Positions 8,775-17,771 of a DNA stretch of 64,000 bases are shown here, in pieces. Location of the stretch: NCBI GenBank assembly GCA_045545095.1, contig JAZQAG010000022.1, positions 16,371 to 80,370 of the forward strand, written 5' to 3'. The notes under the pieces are model-generated. The model did no database searches and had not been told where the DNA came from. It saw only the letters and a list, made by a program, of their open reading frames with translations. The position numbers and the translations under genes were made by a program. Within the stretch, counting starts at the first letter, position 1. Each line of letters starts with the position of its first letter. The DNA is from Phocaeicola_A sp045545095 (GTDB lineage: Bacteria > Bacteroidota > Bacteroidia > Bacteroidales > Bacteroidaceae).

Positions 8775-8866
8775 GCTATTTTTCTTGATATGACCTCCCT
8801 GTTTGGGCAGAAAAATGATGTAGTGAGCAAATATATGGTATGCGTAGTTGCGTATGGATTAACAAA

Positions 8867-8901
8867 CAATGCGGCATTACCACAGGTGTAATGCCGCATT
8901 G
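8867..8901 (-). terminator. Hairpin terminator after the URO-D-type lipoprotein gene
   Basis: CAATGCGGCATTAC and GTAATGCCGCATTG form a perfect 14-bp stem with a 7-base loop. On the minus strand it is followed by a T-rich run, and it lies just after the lipoprotein stop codon. Confidence 0.75.
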
Positions 8902-8935
8902 CTCTTTTATGCTATTTTGCCGAATAGTCCCCTAT

Positions 8936-9952
8936 TTATCTGCCATGGGCGGTACGGACCGCAGCACGGATATTCTCAATGGGAGTAGTCTTGCCGTCAA
9001 CAGTACATTCAGCACCGATTATCAGGCGTCCGGAGTTTCCCTCCTTGATTTTCTTCACCTCAGCTACAACCTCCTCCGGTGTGCCTTTGTTGATCACACC
9101 TTTGCGATCCAATCCTCCGAGAATCATACGGTCGAACAATTTCTCTGCATCAGCGGGGCTGAAAGGCTTTCCTGCCACAAAGTTCGGAGCATTCACAATC
9201 TGTCCGGGGTAAGACGTGAAGCAGCTCAAGTCGTCATACGGACCTTCCCAGTCGCAAATGTGCAGGATGTTGCAATGAGTGCCCGCATTACATTCGTTCA
9301 TGATTTCCATATCGAACGGGCGGATAAAGCGTTCGAAGAAGTCGGGTACCTCGTTGTAGATGTTCTCGCCACCTTGGGTCGGAGTGAAGAATCCATCTAC
9401 CCCCACCTCTTTGCAGTCACGTGCAAAGTTCAGCAGGGCATCGGCATAGATGCGCAGTGCGCGCAGCACCTGTTCGGGATCCTCTTTGGCCCAACGGATC
9501 ACGTTAGGGATGCCAATCTGCATTCTCAGCACCTGGAAAGGCGAATAGATGGTAGGCAATACCATTGTCTCGTGTCCCACGATGTCCACCACCTCTTTCA
9601 CCACCTCTACGGTCGGTGCATAATAGTCGCGTGGCAATGGCTGGATTTGTTCCCAATCAGCCGCCGTTTCAACTTTAATCTTTGGTTGGTGTTGCTCAAA
9701 CTGTACCTTCAGGATGTCTATACCCGTTCTTGCCAAGTGGCGTATGTGGTAGTAAACGGCATCCTGTCCTACCCGGGCCGGGAAATGCATGAAGTAAGCC
9801 GTCGGAACATACCCCCCATGCTTTTTGCCGTTCAAGTAGTCTTCCATAATTTCACGTTTGGTCAATTGGGTATTGGCCTCTTCCTTTGCCGGTTGTTGGC
9901 ATGATACACACATGGCCAATAAGCATACAGCAGATAAAATACTCTTTTTCAT
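8936..9952 (-). CDS. URO-D-fold (uroporphyrinogen decarboxylase-like) lipoprotein
   Basis: 338 residues. A hydrophobic N-terminal signal ends in CVSC, where C18 is the likely lipidated cysteine. The body resembles uroporphyrinogen decarboxylase/methylcobamide methyltransferase family proteins: the central FARDCKEVGVDGFFTPTQGGE and the tail GGLDRKGVINKGTPEEVVAEV with a closing GAECTVDGKTTPIENI segment are typical. An exported, lipid-anchored URO-D protein is not a haem enzyme, so its substrate is unknown. It is monocistronic, with its own terminator. Confidence 0.8.
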   Translation of the reverse strand: MKKSILSAVCLLAMCVSCQQPAKEEANTQLTKREIMEDYLNGKKHGGYVPTAYFMHFPARVGQDAVYYHIRHLARTGIDILKVQFEQHQPKIKVETAADWEQIQPLPRDYYAPTVEVVKEVVDIVGHETMVLPTIYSPFQVLRMQIGIPNVIRWAKEDPEQVLRALRIYADALLNFARDCKEVGVDGFFTPTQGGENIYNEVPDFFERFIRPFDMEIMNECNAGTHCNILHICDWEGPYDDLSCFTSYPGQIVNAPNFVAGKPFSPADAEKLFDRMILGGLDRKGVINKGTPEEVVAEVKKIKEGNSGRLIIGAECTVDGKTTPIENIRAAVRTAHGR

Positions 9953-9995
9953 AGTTTTCCGATTAGTTTTTATATGATTAATAAATGCGTGAGTT

Positions 9996-10211
9996 TTTCA
10001 TTTCCTTCTCAGACATGATTGTATTCTTTTTATCTCATCTGCAAAAGTAACAAGTTTATTTCATTAGTGAATGATATTATGGTAGTTTTTTCTCTATTTT
10101 CTCTCTTTTCGCAATATCCGGCACGTCGTGTCGGGCGAATAGTGGCGGAATATCTGCTCGAAGTCTTTTCATGGATGACCAGCAGATGAGTGGTTCATCA
10201 AGTTGATGAGG
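9996..10211 (-). repeat. 216-bp direct repeat, copy 1
   Basis: This segment is almost identical to 11288-11504, differing at a handful of positions and one single-base indel near 10030. In minus orientation it carries the end of a small reading frame, a promoter box (TACTTTTG, 10042-10049) and a decapitated antitoxin start that reads MSEKEMK and soon stops. Together the copies flank the zeta toxin pair. Confidence 0.95.
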
Positions 10212-10226
10212 AAATGGGGATATCAT
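10077..10226 (-). CDS. Possible small protein or gene tail (49 aa), copy 1
   Basis: The frame begins MISPFPHQLDEPLICW and ends AKREKIEKKLP; its last 44 residues are encoded identically in the second repeat (11370-11513). Its ATG overlaps the TAA of the preceding fragment (TAATG), which looks like translational coupling. Because the same tail occurs behind two different upstream sequences, it may equally be the end of a broken gene. No family is recognised. Confidence 0.35.
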   Translation of the reverse strand: MISPFPHQLDEPLICWSSMKRLRADIPPLFARHDVPDIAKREKIEKKLP

Positions 10227-10430
10227 TATCCTACCGCATTCATTCCGTCTATCAGGTCTTGATAGGTTGCCACTTTGTGGTACTTCACATTAGTGGTGGA
10301 GATGGAATTGAAAAGTTTGATGATATTCAGCCATCCGGTGCGATGGCTGACCTCTGAATACGGCCACGGTGTTTTTCACTGCATCCGTCTGGTACTGTTG
10401 GATTTTAAACTTGAATTTAATAAACTTTAT
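10226..10430 (-). pseudogene. Scrambled gene remnant: type III restriction helicase-like start joined to another tail
   Basis: Minus strand, one frame near 10430-10327 reads KFKIQQYQTDAVKNTVAVF, which resembles the N-terminus of type III restriction subunits (Res). It has no ATG. Around 10335 the coding signal passes to another frame, HRTGWLNIIKLFNSIS..., which runs to a TAA at 10226-10228. The second part is not recognised. The picture is of a rearranged, non-functional locus next to the toxin pair. Confidence 0.45.
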
Positions 10431-10479
10431 TTATTGATTATTGGCTGCACTCGGCAAAACAAGCAAGCTTGATTTGCTC

Positions 10480-11106
10480 TCATTGGCAAAATAATTCATC
10501 TTCGGCGTCGGGTAATATGGCTTGTGCCCATTCAGGTACATCGGTTACATACATTTTAGCCATAGCACCATTCACTAAACGGAATTGTAGTTTTGCTTCT
10601 TCTCCATCCACTGAGTTGTCATAGACATAGAGACGGTCAACAATGGAAGATACAGTCTTGCAATTCTCTATAGCCTTGTAATATCTTGAAATAATTTTGG
10701 AGATAGGAACATCGTGTCCCCCTTTCATCACTCTGTCGGCAATTCGTGAGGCATTGATCTTCGGATTTTCTGTTGAGATGAAGAATAGTCGGATGAAGAA
10801 ACCTTCTTTCTTTGCCTTTGCAATAAAGTCCACTTTGTCAATAGCAGACATAACGGTCTCAAAAACAAAACTCTTTTTTTCTGTCAAGCATTTCTCTCTC
10901 CATTCTGCACAATAATTGGCAGCATTCAATACGGCCTCTTTTGAGTTCCAATCGCCAAACATTTCATTGGCCACCTCATCAGGATTGATATAAATGGTTC
11001 CTTCTGCCCATTCATGGTGAAGAAATCTTTTAGTCACAGAAGTCTTGCCCGACCCGTTAGGGCCGGCTATGATAATCAATTCAGGTTTACGAACACACTC
11101 AACCAT
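10480..11106 (-). CDS. Zeta-toxin family P-loop kinase
   Basis: 208 residues. IIIAGPNGSGKTS is the Walker A motif; INPDEVA and FETVMS match the conserved substrate-binding and glutamate motifs of zeta toxins, and the later GGHDVP...SRYYKAI is also family-typical. Zeta toxins phosphorylate UDP-N-acetylglucosamine-type sugars and so block cell-wall synthesis, though family members of this small chromosomal kind may have other substrates. The start overlaps the end of the 69-residue upstream gene by eight bases, the arrangement of a toxin-antitoxin pair. Confidence 0.85.
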   Translation of the reverse strand: MVECVRKPELIIIAGPNGSGKTSVTKRFLHHEWAEGTIYINPDEVANEMFGDWNSKEAVLNAANYCAEWREKCLTEKKSFVFETVMSAIDKVDFIAKAKKEGFFIRLFFISTENPKINASRIADRVMKGGHDVPISKIISRYYKAIENCKTVSSIVDRLYVYDNSVDGEEAKLQFRLVNGAMAKMYVTDVPEWAQAILPDAEDELFCQ

Positions 11107-11308
11107 TGATAATACTATTTATACGAGCGCTCCTGCTTGCTCTGTTCTGAGCAATATTCCTGCGCATTTGCTCGAAGTGAGCATCAGCAGCCTTTTTACT
11201 GCTTTCACGTGCTTCTTGGGCAACCTCTTTCATTACCTGCTCCAGCATTTCGTCAGTAGGTTCCTGACCCATGCCGAATCTGTATGATTTCATTTCCTTC
11301 TCAGACAT
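11099..11308 (-). CDS. Probable antitoxin of the zeta-type toxin
   Basis: 69 residues, strongly charged and likely helical (EPTDEMLEQVMKEVAQEARESS). It precedes the toxin and overlaps it by eight bases, which fits antitoxin-first order. A good Shine-Dalgarno sequence (AAGGAGA) lies just before the ATG, unusual for this genome. Assignment rests on position and size; no known epsilon antitoxin sequence is recognised. Confidence 0.7.
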   Translation of the reverse strand: MSEKEMKSYRFGMGQEPTDEMLEQVMKEVAQEARESSKKAADAHFEQMRRNIAQNRASRSARINSIING

Positions 11309-11504
11309 AATCGTCTCCTTTTTTATCTCATCTGCAAAAGTAACAAGTTTATTTCATTAGTGAATGATATTATGGTAGTTTTTTCTCTATTTTCTCTCTT
11401 TTCGCAATATTCGGCACGTCGTGTCGGGCGAATAGTGGCGGAATATCTGCTCGAAGTCTTTTCATGGATGACCAGCAGATGAGTGGTTCATCAAGTTGAT
11501 GAGG
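11288..11504 (-). repeat. 216-bp direct repeat, copy 2
   Basis: Second copy of the repeat at 9996-10211. In this copy the antitoxin start is intact and the segment works as the leader and promoter region of the toxin-antitoxin operon. Confidence 0.95.
11335..11342 (-). promoter_or_regulatory. Predicted promoter -7 box of the toxin-antitoxin operon
   Basis: Minus-strand TACTTTTG, a TAnnTTTG match, 27 bases upstream of the antitoxin ATG. Confidence 0.55.
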
Positions 11505-11513
11505 GGGTAGCAT
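11370..11513 (-). CDS. Possible small protein or gene tail (47 aa), copy 2
   Basis: Frame MLPPHQLDEPLICWSS...KKLP. All but its first three residues lie in the direct repeat and match copy 1 at 10077-10226. The upstream part differs between the copies, so this is either a tiny gene or the severed tail of a larger one. Confidence 0.3.
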   Translation of the reverse strand: MLPPHQLDEPLICWSSMKRLRADIPPLFARHDVPNIAKREKIEKKLP

Positions 11514-11566
11514 TGTCTTTGGCAGAACATGATTAACTCCGTTTACGAATTGTCAATTGCAACAAA

Positions 11567-11608
11567 AAAGTATCCTAAGATACCTGGCCATTTATCTTAG
11601 GATACTTT
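11567..11608. terminator. Perfect 16-bp hairpin
   Basis: AAAGTATCCTAAGATA and TATCTTAGGATACTTT are exact complements with a 10-base loop. It separates the toxin-antitoxin operon from the divergent ATPase-RloB operon and can act on either strand. Confidence 0.6.
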
Positions 11609-11726
11609 GCATTTGAAGGTATATTGCTGGGGAAATATTCACATTCATGTGTCAGCATACATTCAACCATAAATAGAATATTATTGTTGATTATGTAGAT
11701 GGATTACAAAATTCAGGCTAATTATT

Positions 11727-11757
11727 TTTGGATTTACAATTATATGCTGTATTTTTG
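11727..11757 (+). promoter_or_regulatory. Predicted promoter of the ATPase-RloB-KAP operon
   Basis: TTTG at 11727-11730 and TATTTTTG at 11750-11757, separated by 19 bases, fit the Bacteroidetes -33/-7 consensus. Transcription would begin near 11764, which supports the ATG at 11795 rather than the in-frame ATG at 11699. Confidence 0.65.
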
Positions 11758-11794
11758 TAGCGTAATTACGATTTTGAACAAAATTATAGCTATT

Positions 11795-13075
11795 ATGATA
11801 AGAGATTTTTGGGTAAAGAACTACCTTTCCATTCGAGACAAACAGGAATTGGACTTCCTGGCAAAAGGGCCGGCTTCGGAATTGGTGACAGAGGTTTCCG
11901 AAGGTGTGTTCTTATATAAGTTAGGTATTTTATATGGCTCCAATGCTTCAGGCAAATCAAATATGTTGATTGCCTTAAATGAGGTATTCGATTTGTTGAT
12001 ACAGTCTAAATCAGATGCCGCGGAAGAAATTCGTGGTAGCATTCCTTTTGTACAGACAAAAGATGAACCGATAGAGATGCATGTCTCCTTCTATGCCAAT
12101 GGCATTAGATATGATTATGATGTACGCTTCAACGAGAAGTACATTTTGAACGAAGTTCTGAACTATTACCCCAACAAGTCGAAAGCCTTGTTTTATGAGC
12201 GCACCTTTGTTGGCGAGAATCTGCAGGCAGAAATCAAGTTCGGCTCAAGCCTGAAACTTCAGCCGAGGACTCAGGACAGCATTCGCGAGAACACGTTGAA
12301 CAACCACAGTGTACTTTCCGTATGTCGGAAAGCCGCTCTCAAGGAGGACATAGCCCCCTTCAATGTGCTCTATAGTTGGATTATGAAAAACTACCATGAT
12401 ATAGATGGTGATGAAGAAAAAGGTGTTGTTGAAATTCTGAAAGAGGCGTACGACATTCCCCAAAAGCGTAAATTTTATAACACCATGCTGCAAAAGGCCG
12501 ATTTGAACATCCTTGAATACAGACCTGTTGTAGAAGACCGCTATGTGCCTGCCGCACTTCGTGAACTCATTCAAAAGGAGAATCTTTCCGAGAAGATAAA
12601 AGAAGAGTTGCTGAAGCCCACCTCTGACTCCATAGCATTTGTGAACCATTCCGATAATGGCAATTTCGAAATCCCTTTGAAATGGCAATCCAAAGGAACG
12701 TTGAAGTATATCCGCATTCTGAATGTTTTGTACGACATGATAACCAGTCCCCATGTCTATTTCCTCGACGAATTGGGTGAAGACTTGCACAACGACCTCT
12801 TGTTCTATTACCTCAATGTCTTTATTTTCAATTCAGAGAAGTCACAGCTTATCATCACCAGCCAAGAGACCACCCTTCTCTCCCAAGACCTCATCAATGA
12901 GAATCGGGGTGTCGTGTGGTTTGTTGAGAAGAACCGCGCGACCGCCTCGTCAGAATATTCCCGTGGTGACTCATTCGGACTGCACAAGAATCTCTCTCTT
13001 TACAACTCCTACCGCATTGGCCGGTTGGGAGCAAAGCCTGAATTGGGTAGTATCTTTATAAACTTGGAGGATTGA
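11795..13075 (+). CDS. AAA family ATPase (AAA_15/21, RloA-like)
   Basis: 426 residues from the ATG at 11795. The N-terminus MIRDFWVKNYLSIRDKQ is the usual start of the OLD/RloA-like ATPases; LYGSNASGKSNML is Walker A and VYFLDELGEDLH is Walker B, with an ABC-type split ATPase fold and a helical insertion between. The next gene, one base downstream, is RloB-like, matching the rloAB pairs seen in restriction loci and resembling the ATPase + Toprim layout of PARIS-type anti-phage systems. The earlier in-frame ATG at 11699 would place the promoter inside the gene and is not favoured. Confidence 0.87.
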   Translation: MIRDFWVKNYLSIRDKQELDFLAKGPASELVTEVSEGVFLYKLGILYGSNASGKSNMLIALNEVFDLLIQSKSDAAEEIRGSIPFVQTKDEPIEMHVSFYANGIRYDYDVRFNEKYILNEVLNYYPNKSKALFYERTFVGENLQAEIKFGSSLKLQPRTQDSIRENTLNNHSVLSVCRKAALKEDIAPFNVLYSWIMKNYHDIDGDEEKGVVEILKEAYDIPQKRKFYNTMLQKADLNILEYRPVVEDRYVPAALRELIQKENLSEKIKEELLKPTSDSIAFVNHSDNGNFEIPLKWQSKGTLKYIRILNVLYDMITSPHVYFLDELGEDLHNDLLFYYLNVFIFNSEKSQLIITSQETTLLSQDLINENRGVVWFVEKNRATASSEYSRGDSFGLHKNLSLYNSYRIGRLGAKPELGSIFINLED

Positions 13076-13076
13076 T

Positions 13077-13688
13077 ATGGGTAAACTACGACAAACTGCA
13101 CTCATCTTGGGCGAAGGGCCTACCGAATTCTTCTATTTCAAGTCCCTGTGCGATGTATACAAGAACATCACCATCAAGCCCGACTATCCCAAACATACCA
13201 ACATCAAGGAACTTGAGTTGAAAATCGAGGAGGGCGTGGCTATGGGCTACAACCATATCTTCTGCGTTATCGATATGGATACCAAAGACCAGGAACCCGA
13301 GCGTACACAATATGCGAAGCTAAAGGCCAAGTATGCCAAGCCCATCAATAAACCGAAGAAGGGCATATCCTGTACGGTTGAGTTCTTCGAGACCCACCGC
13401 TGCACCGAACTCTTCTTCCTTTACTACTTCCGCTATACCTCACGCCTGTATGCCAATCAAGAAGCATTGATTAAAGACTTGAATCGCGAAGTGGAATACC
13501 AGAAGACTGTAGATTTCTTCATCAAGTGCAGAGGACTACATGCTTATTTCGAACGGAATGGAGGAAGCCTTGAAAAGGCTATGGTCAATGCATATAGATC
13601 TATGGATGAGAGACTTTCATATAGAAGGGATTATACATACTCGGAACTCGAATGGCTGATGAGAGAATTGAAGGATTTGGCAATATAA
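13077..13688 (+). CDS. RloB-like Toprim-fold protein
   Basis: 203 residues. ILGEGPTEFFYF supplies the first acidic residue, and IFCVIDMDTKD the DxD of a Toprim-type nuclease centre, as expected in RloB family proteins. The start follows the ATPase stop by one base, so they are almost certainly co-translated. In related two-gene systems the ATPase senses a phage trigger and the Toprim partner cleaves nucleic acid; that role is inferred here from family and context only. Confidence 0.85.
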   Translation: MGKLRQTALILGEGPTEFFYFKSLCDVYKNITIKPDYPKHTNIKELELKIEEGVAMGYNHIFCVIDMDTKDQEPERTQYAKLKAKYAKPINKPKKGISCTVEFFETHRCTELFFLYYFRYTSRLYANQEALIKDLNREVEYQKTVDFFIKCRGLHAYFERNGGSLEKAMVNAYRSMDERLSYRRDYTYSELEWLMRELKDLAI

Positions 13689-16600
13689 TAGATGAAACTT
13701 TATATGACATGAAGAATATATTTATAAAAATCTTACACACACTACTTGGATTCGTTATTGTTTGCATGGTGATTGCTTATCTCATCAAGCCAATTGAGTA
13801 TATGGAGTGTGTCAACATTTTATCAATAATTGCTTTTACCTTGTTTGTTTTAGAAGTTCTTGTTTGTTATTTGGGCAATGTTTGTACCTCGATAACATCA
13901 TACTGCAAATCAAAATTCTTTATATTGTCTGGTGCAGTTGCAAATAAATTAGAACAATATAGCAAACAATTGGCGGCATTACAGCCAAATTCGGAGCCCT
14001 TAGATTTACTTGCACCTCGAATTGTAGATAAATCCGAATATGTTTCTATTTTAAAGTCGGCTATAGATGATGAGGATGTTCGTAATGTGGCTCTTTCTGG
14101 TACATATGGGTCTGGCAAGAGTTCTATAATCAAAACATTCGAGAGGAATTATCCGAAATATAAATGTCTAAATTTATCCTTAGCCGCGTTTGCAGAGGAG
14201 TCTCAGTCCTTACAGAAAGATTCAAAATTAGACTATAAAACGCAAGGAGAGAAGCCTAATGACATGGGACAACCTTTTGTTGATTCAAGCATTGTCCAGA
14301 TGGAACAGCTTGAGTTTAGTCTGGTTCAACAGTTCTTCTATCATGTAAAAGCAAGCGGTATTCCAGATTCTCGATTTGGGCGTATTCGTAGATGGAATAG
14401 GACGGAAAAAGGATTATGGGCAATAGCCATTCTATTTTTTGTCATTTCTTTGTTCTATGTTGTTGATTCTAATAAGTTTCTTGATTTGTTTCCTTTTTTG
14501 ACAGGTTGTGATGCAATTCTTATTCGGTACATAAGTTTAGGAGTTGTTGGTGTTGGTTTATTTGTAATGGCATACAGTTTAATAACGTTCTTCCATAAGA
14601 TGAGCGGTGGACGCATAAAGTTTATGAACTATGAGGTTGATGTACAGAAAGACATGAAGATTTCTGTGTTCAATCGTTATCTTGACGAACTAGTCTATTT
14701 ATTTCAGGCCACTGGCTATCAAGTGGTAGTGTTAGAAGACCTTGACCGATTCAAAAATACAAGTATCTATACTAAACTTCGTGAATTAAATCAATTGCTC
14801 AATCAGTCTGAAGATATTGGACGCAGAATTGTATTTGTGTATGCTTTACGCGACGACATCTTTCACACGTCTCAGGAGCGAACAAAGTTTTTTGATTATA
14901 TAATTCCTGTTCTTCCTCATACTAGTGTTGCCAATTCTGCAAGTCAGTTTGTAAAGGAGTTTGGCACTATTGTAGGAGACAAGAATGATGCACGTGCATT
15001 GCATAAAAGTTTTCTTAATGATGTTGCTCCATTCATTGGTGATTTGCGTACAATAAAAGCTATTGTATCAGATTTCAAGATTACAAGTAAAAGGTTGAAC
15101 CGTAAGTTGAAAAAGGATAACCTACTTGCAATAATCATTTATAAGAATCTTTGCCCAAAGGATTTCGAATTGATATATGAAGGAAAAGGAGCAATTCATA
15201 AAACATTCGCCAATGAGTCTGTATTCAAAAAGAAAAAAAAAGACGAACTTAAGCAGAAAATAGATGAGATAGAAACAAGAATTAAGAAGGTAAAAGAAGA
15301 AAGACTAAAGTCAGTTAATGAACTAAATAGCCTAGTCGTTTCGGCTGCAATTAAACTAATTCCTGCAGGTTATTATATATGTAATTCCAGTAACAAGCAA
15401 ATATCATATGCTGATTTGTTTTCTGATGATTATGTTCGCAGAATCCTTAAAGGCGAATTGTATTATAGGGAGTACTATTATAACAATTCTACACGCATAT
15501 CCAAAGAAAAAGTACTCGCTTCACTTGGAGATGAGTTCAATTATGAATCTCGAAAAGCTTTAATTGAGCAGAATTGTCTTGTTTCATTACGTAAACTTAC
15601 CGAGGAGCGTGATGCTTACATTCAGAAACTGGAAAATTTAGTTAAGAAAACGATGAGAGAAATGTGTGAGTCGGATGATACATTATTGCCTACGCAAACA
15701 GAAGATTATAATACCAACCTACTTAACTTTCTCATTAAAAGAGGGTATATAGATGAAAGCTATTATTACTATATAACTGACATTAAAACAGATTCTGACG
15801 AAGAAGGATTGCTAAGTCAGAATGATAATGCATATCTTTTGTCTGTGAAAGGGATTGGCATTTCAGACGAAGATGAAATGAGTCGCCACATTGATGATCC
15901 TAAATTGCTATTACAGTTTCTCATACCGCAGGATTTCGTTGGGGATAAGATTCTGAATTTTGATCTTGTTCATGAAATTATTCAAAGCAAGGATAACAAG
16001 ACTCTTGAACTTCTTAAACATAAACTTAAATCACATGGTGATTTTGTCCTTGATTTCATTAATCGATATGCATTCTTGGAAATGGCAAACGATGGATTTA
16101 TTTCACTTGTGGCACAGCAGTATGATTACTTGTGGGCAGATGTTGAGAACAATAGTCTTTTTTCTAATGAAGCAAAAATGAATCTGTTTAACAAATTAAT
16201 GAGGTATGCATCTATAGATGATTTAGTAAAACAAAATGAAGATGGATTACTTGCCGAATATTTGAGGAAATCATATTATACTAATGCTTTTGATTGTGTA
16301 CAAACGGACAAGGCGTATCTGATAATTAATCATTATAATGTTCATTTCCTTACGCTTGTGGATGATAGAGACTCAAACAATCTGATTGATTTTATATACA
16401 AAAACGACTATTACGAGCATAATAGCCATAATATTTGGATGCTATTGGATACGTATAGTGATATTAATATTCATAATTATGAGAATCGTATTTATACTGC
16501 GATAATCGCAGCTAATATTGAACCTTTAATATCACAAATAAGCGAAGATATCGAGTCTTTCATTTTTCGTTGTGTACTAGCGGATAGCAATACATCAGAA

Positions 16601-17608
16601 TCGGCAGAGAGTATTACATTGATATTGAATAATGGTAATGTATCCGAAGAATCCAAGAAAAAGCTTATCAACCACAATACCACTATTTTCAAGAATATTC
16701 ATTCTATTACTTCTGCTGAATACAAAAATGCATTATTTGAGTGTAATAAGGTTGAATCTTCGTTAGCAAATATTGACTATTATTTAACATATAATGCTTT
16801 AACAAGCCTGGATAAGATTCTTGTGCAATATATAAATACTAATGTGCATGAGTACATAGAACTGATAAAAAGACAAGACGTCATTCAGGAAGACAAACGA
16901 ATTATTAAATGTTTGATAGCTTCAGCGGGTCTTGATGAAAACATTTGGAAGACTATTTTCTCTGAAATTAAATATTCGCAATTCTGGAGTGATGATATCC
17001 TAGAATTGCGGGAGGAGCAAGTAAGATATTTGGCAGACAATAAATTGCTTCATTTTGATGTTGTATTGTTCAAGGCTATCGGAGCTAAGTTCAAAAAGAT
17101 GTTCATGTATCTATTGGGTAAATATTCTGCTGAAACAGTGGAACATTTATCCGAATTTAATTTTACTGCGGAGAACTTAATTAAAATTGCGAGTCAAAAA
17201 GCTTTTGAAGGATATACAACCAATATCTATGCATTGATTACGACCGACAAAATTACAGATGAATCTATTGCAGATAGCTATCTCAAATATGTAATAGAAG
17301 ATGCTGCTCATCTTGATTTTGAATCGTTGAAAAAATCTGTAAGTATTACTTCTGATGATAAACTGAAGATGAAATCTGTTTCCGCTTATATGCAACAAGA
17401 TTTTTTGACAGACGAAAATCTTGCTACTCTACTTACCTCCATGGGGGAACCATTTTCTTTAATAATTAGAAACCAAGGGGATATTTTCGAATTAGACAAA
17501 AGCGCTGAAGTTTATCAATTCTTTGAACAACTTGTTGTTCGTAAGTTCGCGACCAACCGTGATGCCTCAAAAAACAAGTATAAAATATATATATTGAAAA
17601 GACACTAA
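13652..17608 (+). CDS. KAP/YobI-type membrane P-loop NTPase
   Basis: 1318 residues if the ATG at 13652 is used, overlapping rloB by 37 bases; an ATG at 13709, directly before the first membrane helix, is an equal alternative. Two membrane segments lie near residues 24-48 and 56-76, then Walker A (SGTYGSGKSS, about 149-158). Two further membrane segments (about 250-315) separate it from Walker B, VVVLEDLDRF (about 355). Membrane helices inserted between Walker A and B define the KAP NTPases. The C-terminal ~900 residues are unassigned, helical and charged. Codon use is more AT-rich than its neighbours, suggesting transfer. Its place in the operon suggests a defence effector or membrane sensor. 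Confidence 0.8.
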   Translation: MADERIEGFGNIIDETLYDMKNIFIKILHTLLGFVIVCMVIAYLIKPIEYMECVNILSIIAFTLFVLEVLVCYLGNVCTSITSYCKSKFFILSGAVANKLEQYSKQLAALQPNSEPLDLLAPRIVDKSEYVSILKSAIDDEDVRNVALSGTYGSGKSSIIKTFERNYPKYKCLNLSLAAFAEESQSLQKDSKLDYKTQGEKPNDMGQPFVDSSIVQMEQLEFSLVQQFFYHVKASGIPDSRFGRIRRWNRTEKGLWAIAILFFVISLFYVVDSNKFLDLFPFLTGCDAILIRYISLGVVGVGLFVMAYSLITFFHKMSGGRIKFMNYEVDVQKDMKISVFNRYLDELVYLFQATGYQVVVLEDLDRFKNTSIYTKLRELNQLLNQSEDIGRRIVFVYALRDDIFHTSQERTKFFDYIIPVLPHTSVANSASQFVKEFGTIVGDKNDARALHKSFLNDVAPFIGDLRTIKAIVSDFKITSKRLNRKLKKDNLLAIIIYKNLCPKDFELIYEGKGAIHKTFANESVFKKKKKDELKQKIDEIETRIKKVKEERLKSVNELNSLVVSAAIKLIPAGYYICNSSNKQISYADLFSDDYVRRILKGELYYREYYYNNSTRISKEKVLASLGDEFNYESRKALIEQNCLVSLRKLTEERDAYIQKLENLVKKTMREMCESDDTLLPTQTEDYNTNLLNFLIKRGYIDESYYYYITDIKTDSDEEGLLSQNDNAYLLSVKGIGISDEDEMSRHIDDPKLLLQFLIPQDFVGDKILNFDLVHEIIQSKDNKTLELLKHKLKSHGDFVLDFINRYAFLEMANDGFISLVAQQYDYLWADVENNSLFSNEAKMNLFNKLMRYASIDDLVKQNEDGLLAEYLRKSYYTNAFDCVQTDKAYLIINHYNVHFLTLVDDRDSNNLIDFIYKNDYYEHNSHNIWMLLDTYSDINIHNYENRIYTAIIAANIEPLISQISEDIESFIFRCVLADSNTSESAESITLILNNGNVSEESKKKLINHNTTIFKNIHSITSAEYKNALFECNKVESSLANIDYYLTYNALTSLDKILVQYINTNVHEYIELIKRQDVIQEDKRIIKCLIASAGLDENIWKTIFSEIKYSQFWSDDILELREEQVRYLADNKLLHFDVVLFKAIGAKFKKMFMYLLGKYSAETVEHLSEFNFTAENLIKIASQKAFEGYTTNIYALITTDKITDESIADSYLKYVIEDAAHLDFESLKKSVSITSDDKLKMKSVSAYMQQDFLTDENLATLLTSMGEPFSLIIRNQGDIFELDKSAEVYQFFEQLVVRKFATNRDASKNKYKIYILKRH

Positions 17609-17771
17609 GCAAAAAGAATTTGTAGTGCACAGAACGGAAAATGACAAGTAGGGAATTTACTAGAGTGTAAAGAAAAATATTATACAAGTAGCAAAGTTGA
17701 GTTAACAAACAAATCTGTTATTTTTATATGGACAACATAGTAAAAAGTTAAAGAATATCACTGCTTCCGGT

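Noticed and set aside
8840..9904. 354-residue plus-strand frame opposite the URO-D-type lipoprotein gene
   Set aside because: The minus strand carries a signal peptide and conserved family motifs; the plus frame has none.
11699..11794. Upstream ATG start for the AAA ATPase
   Set aside because: A consensus TTTG/TAnnTTTG promoter lies inside this stretch, and the family's N-terminus begins at the ATG at 11795.
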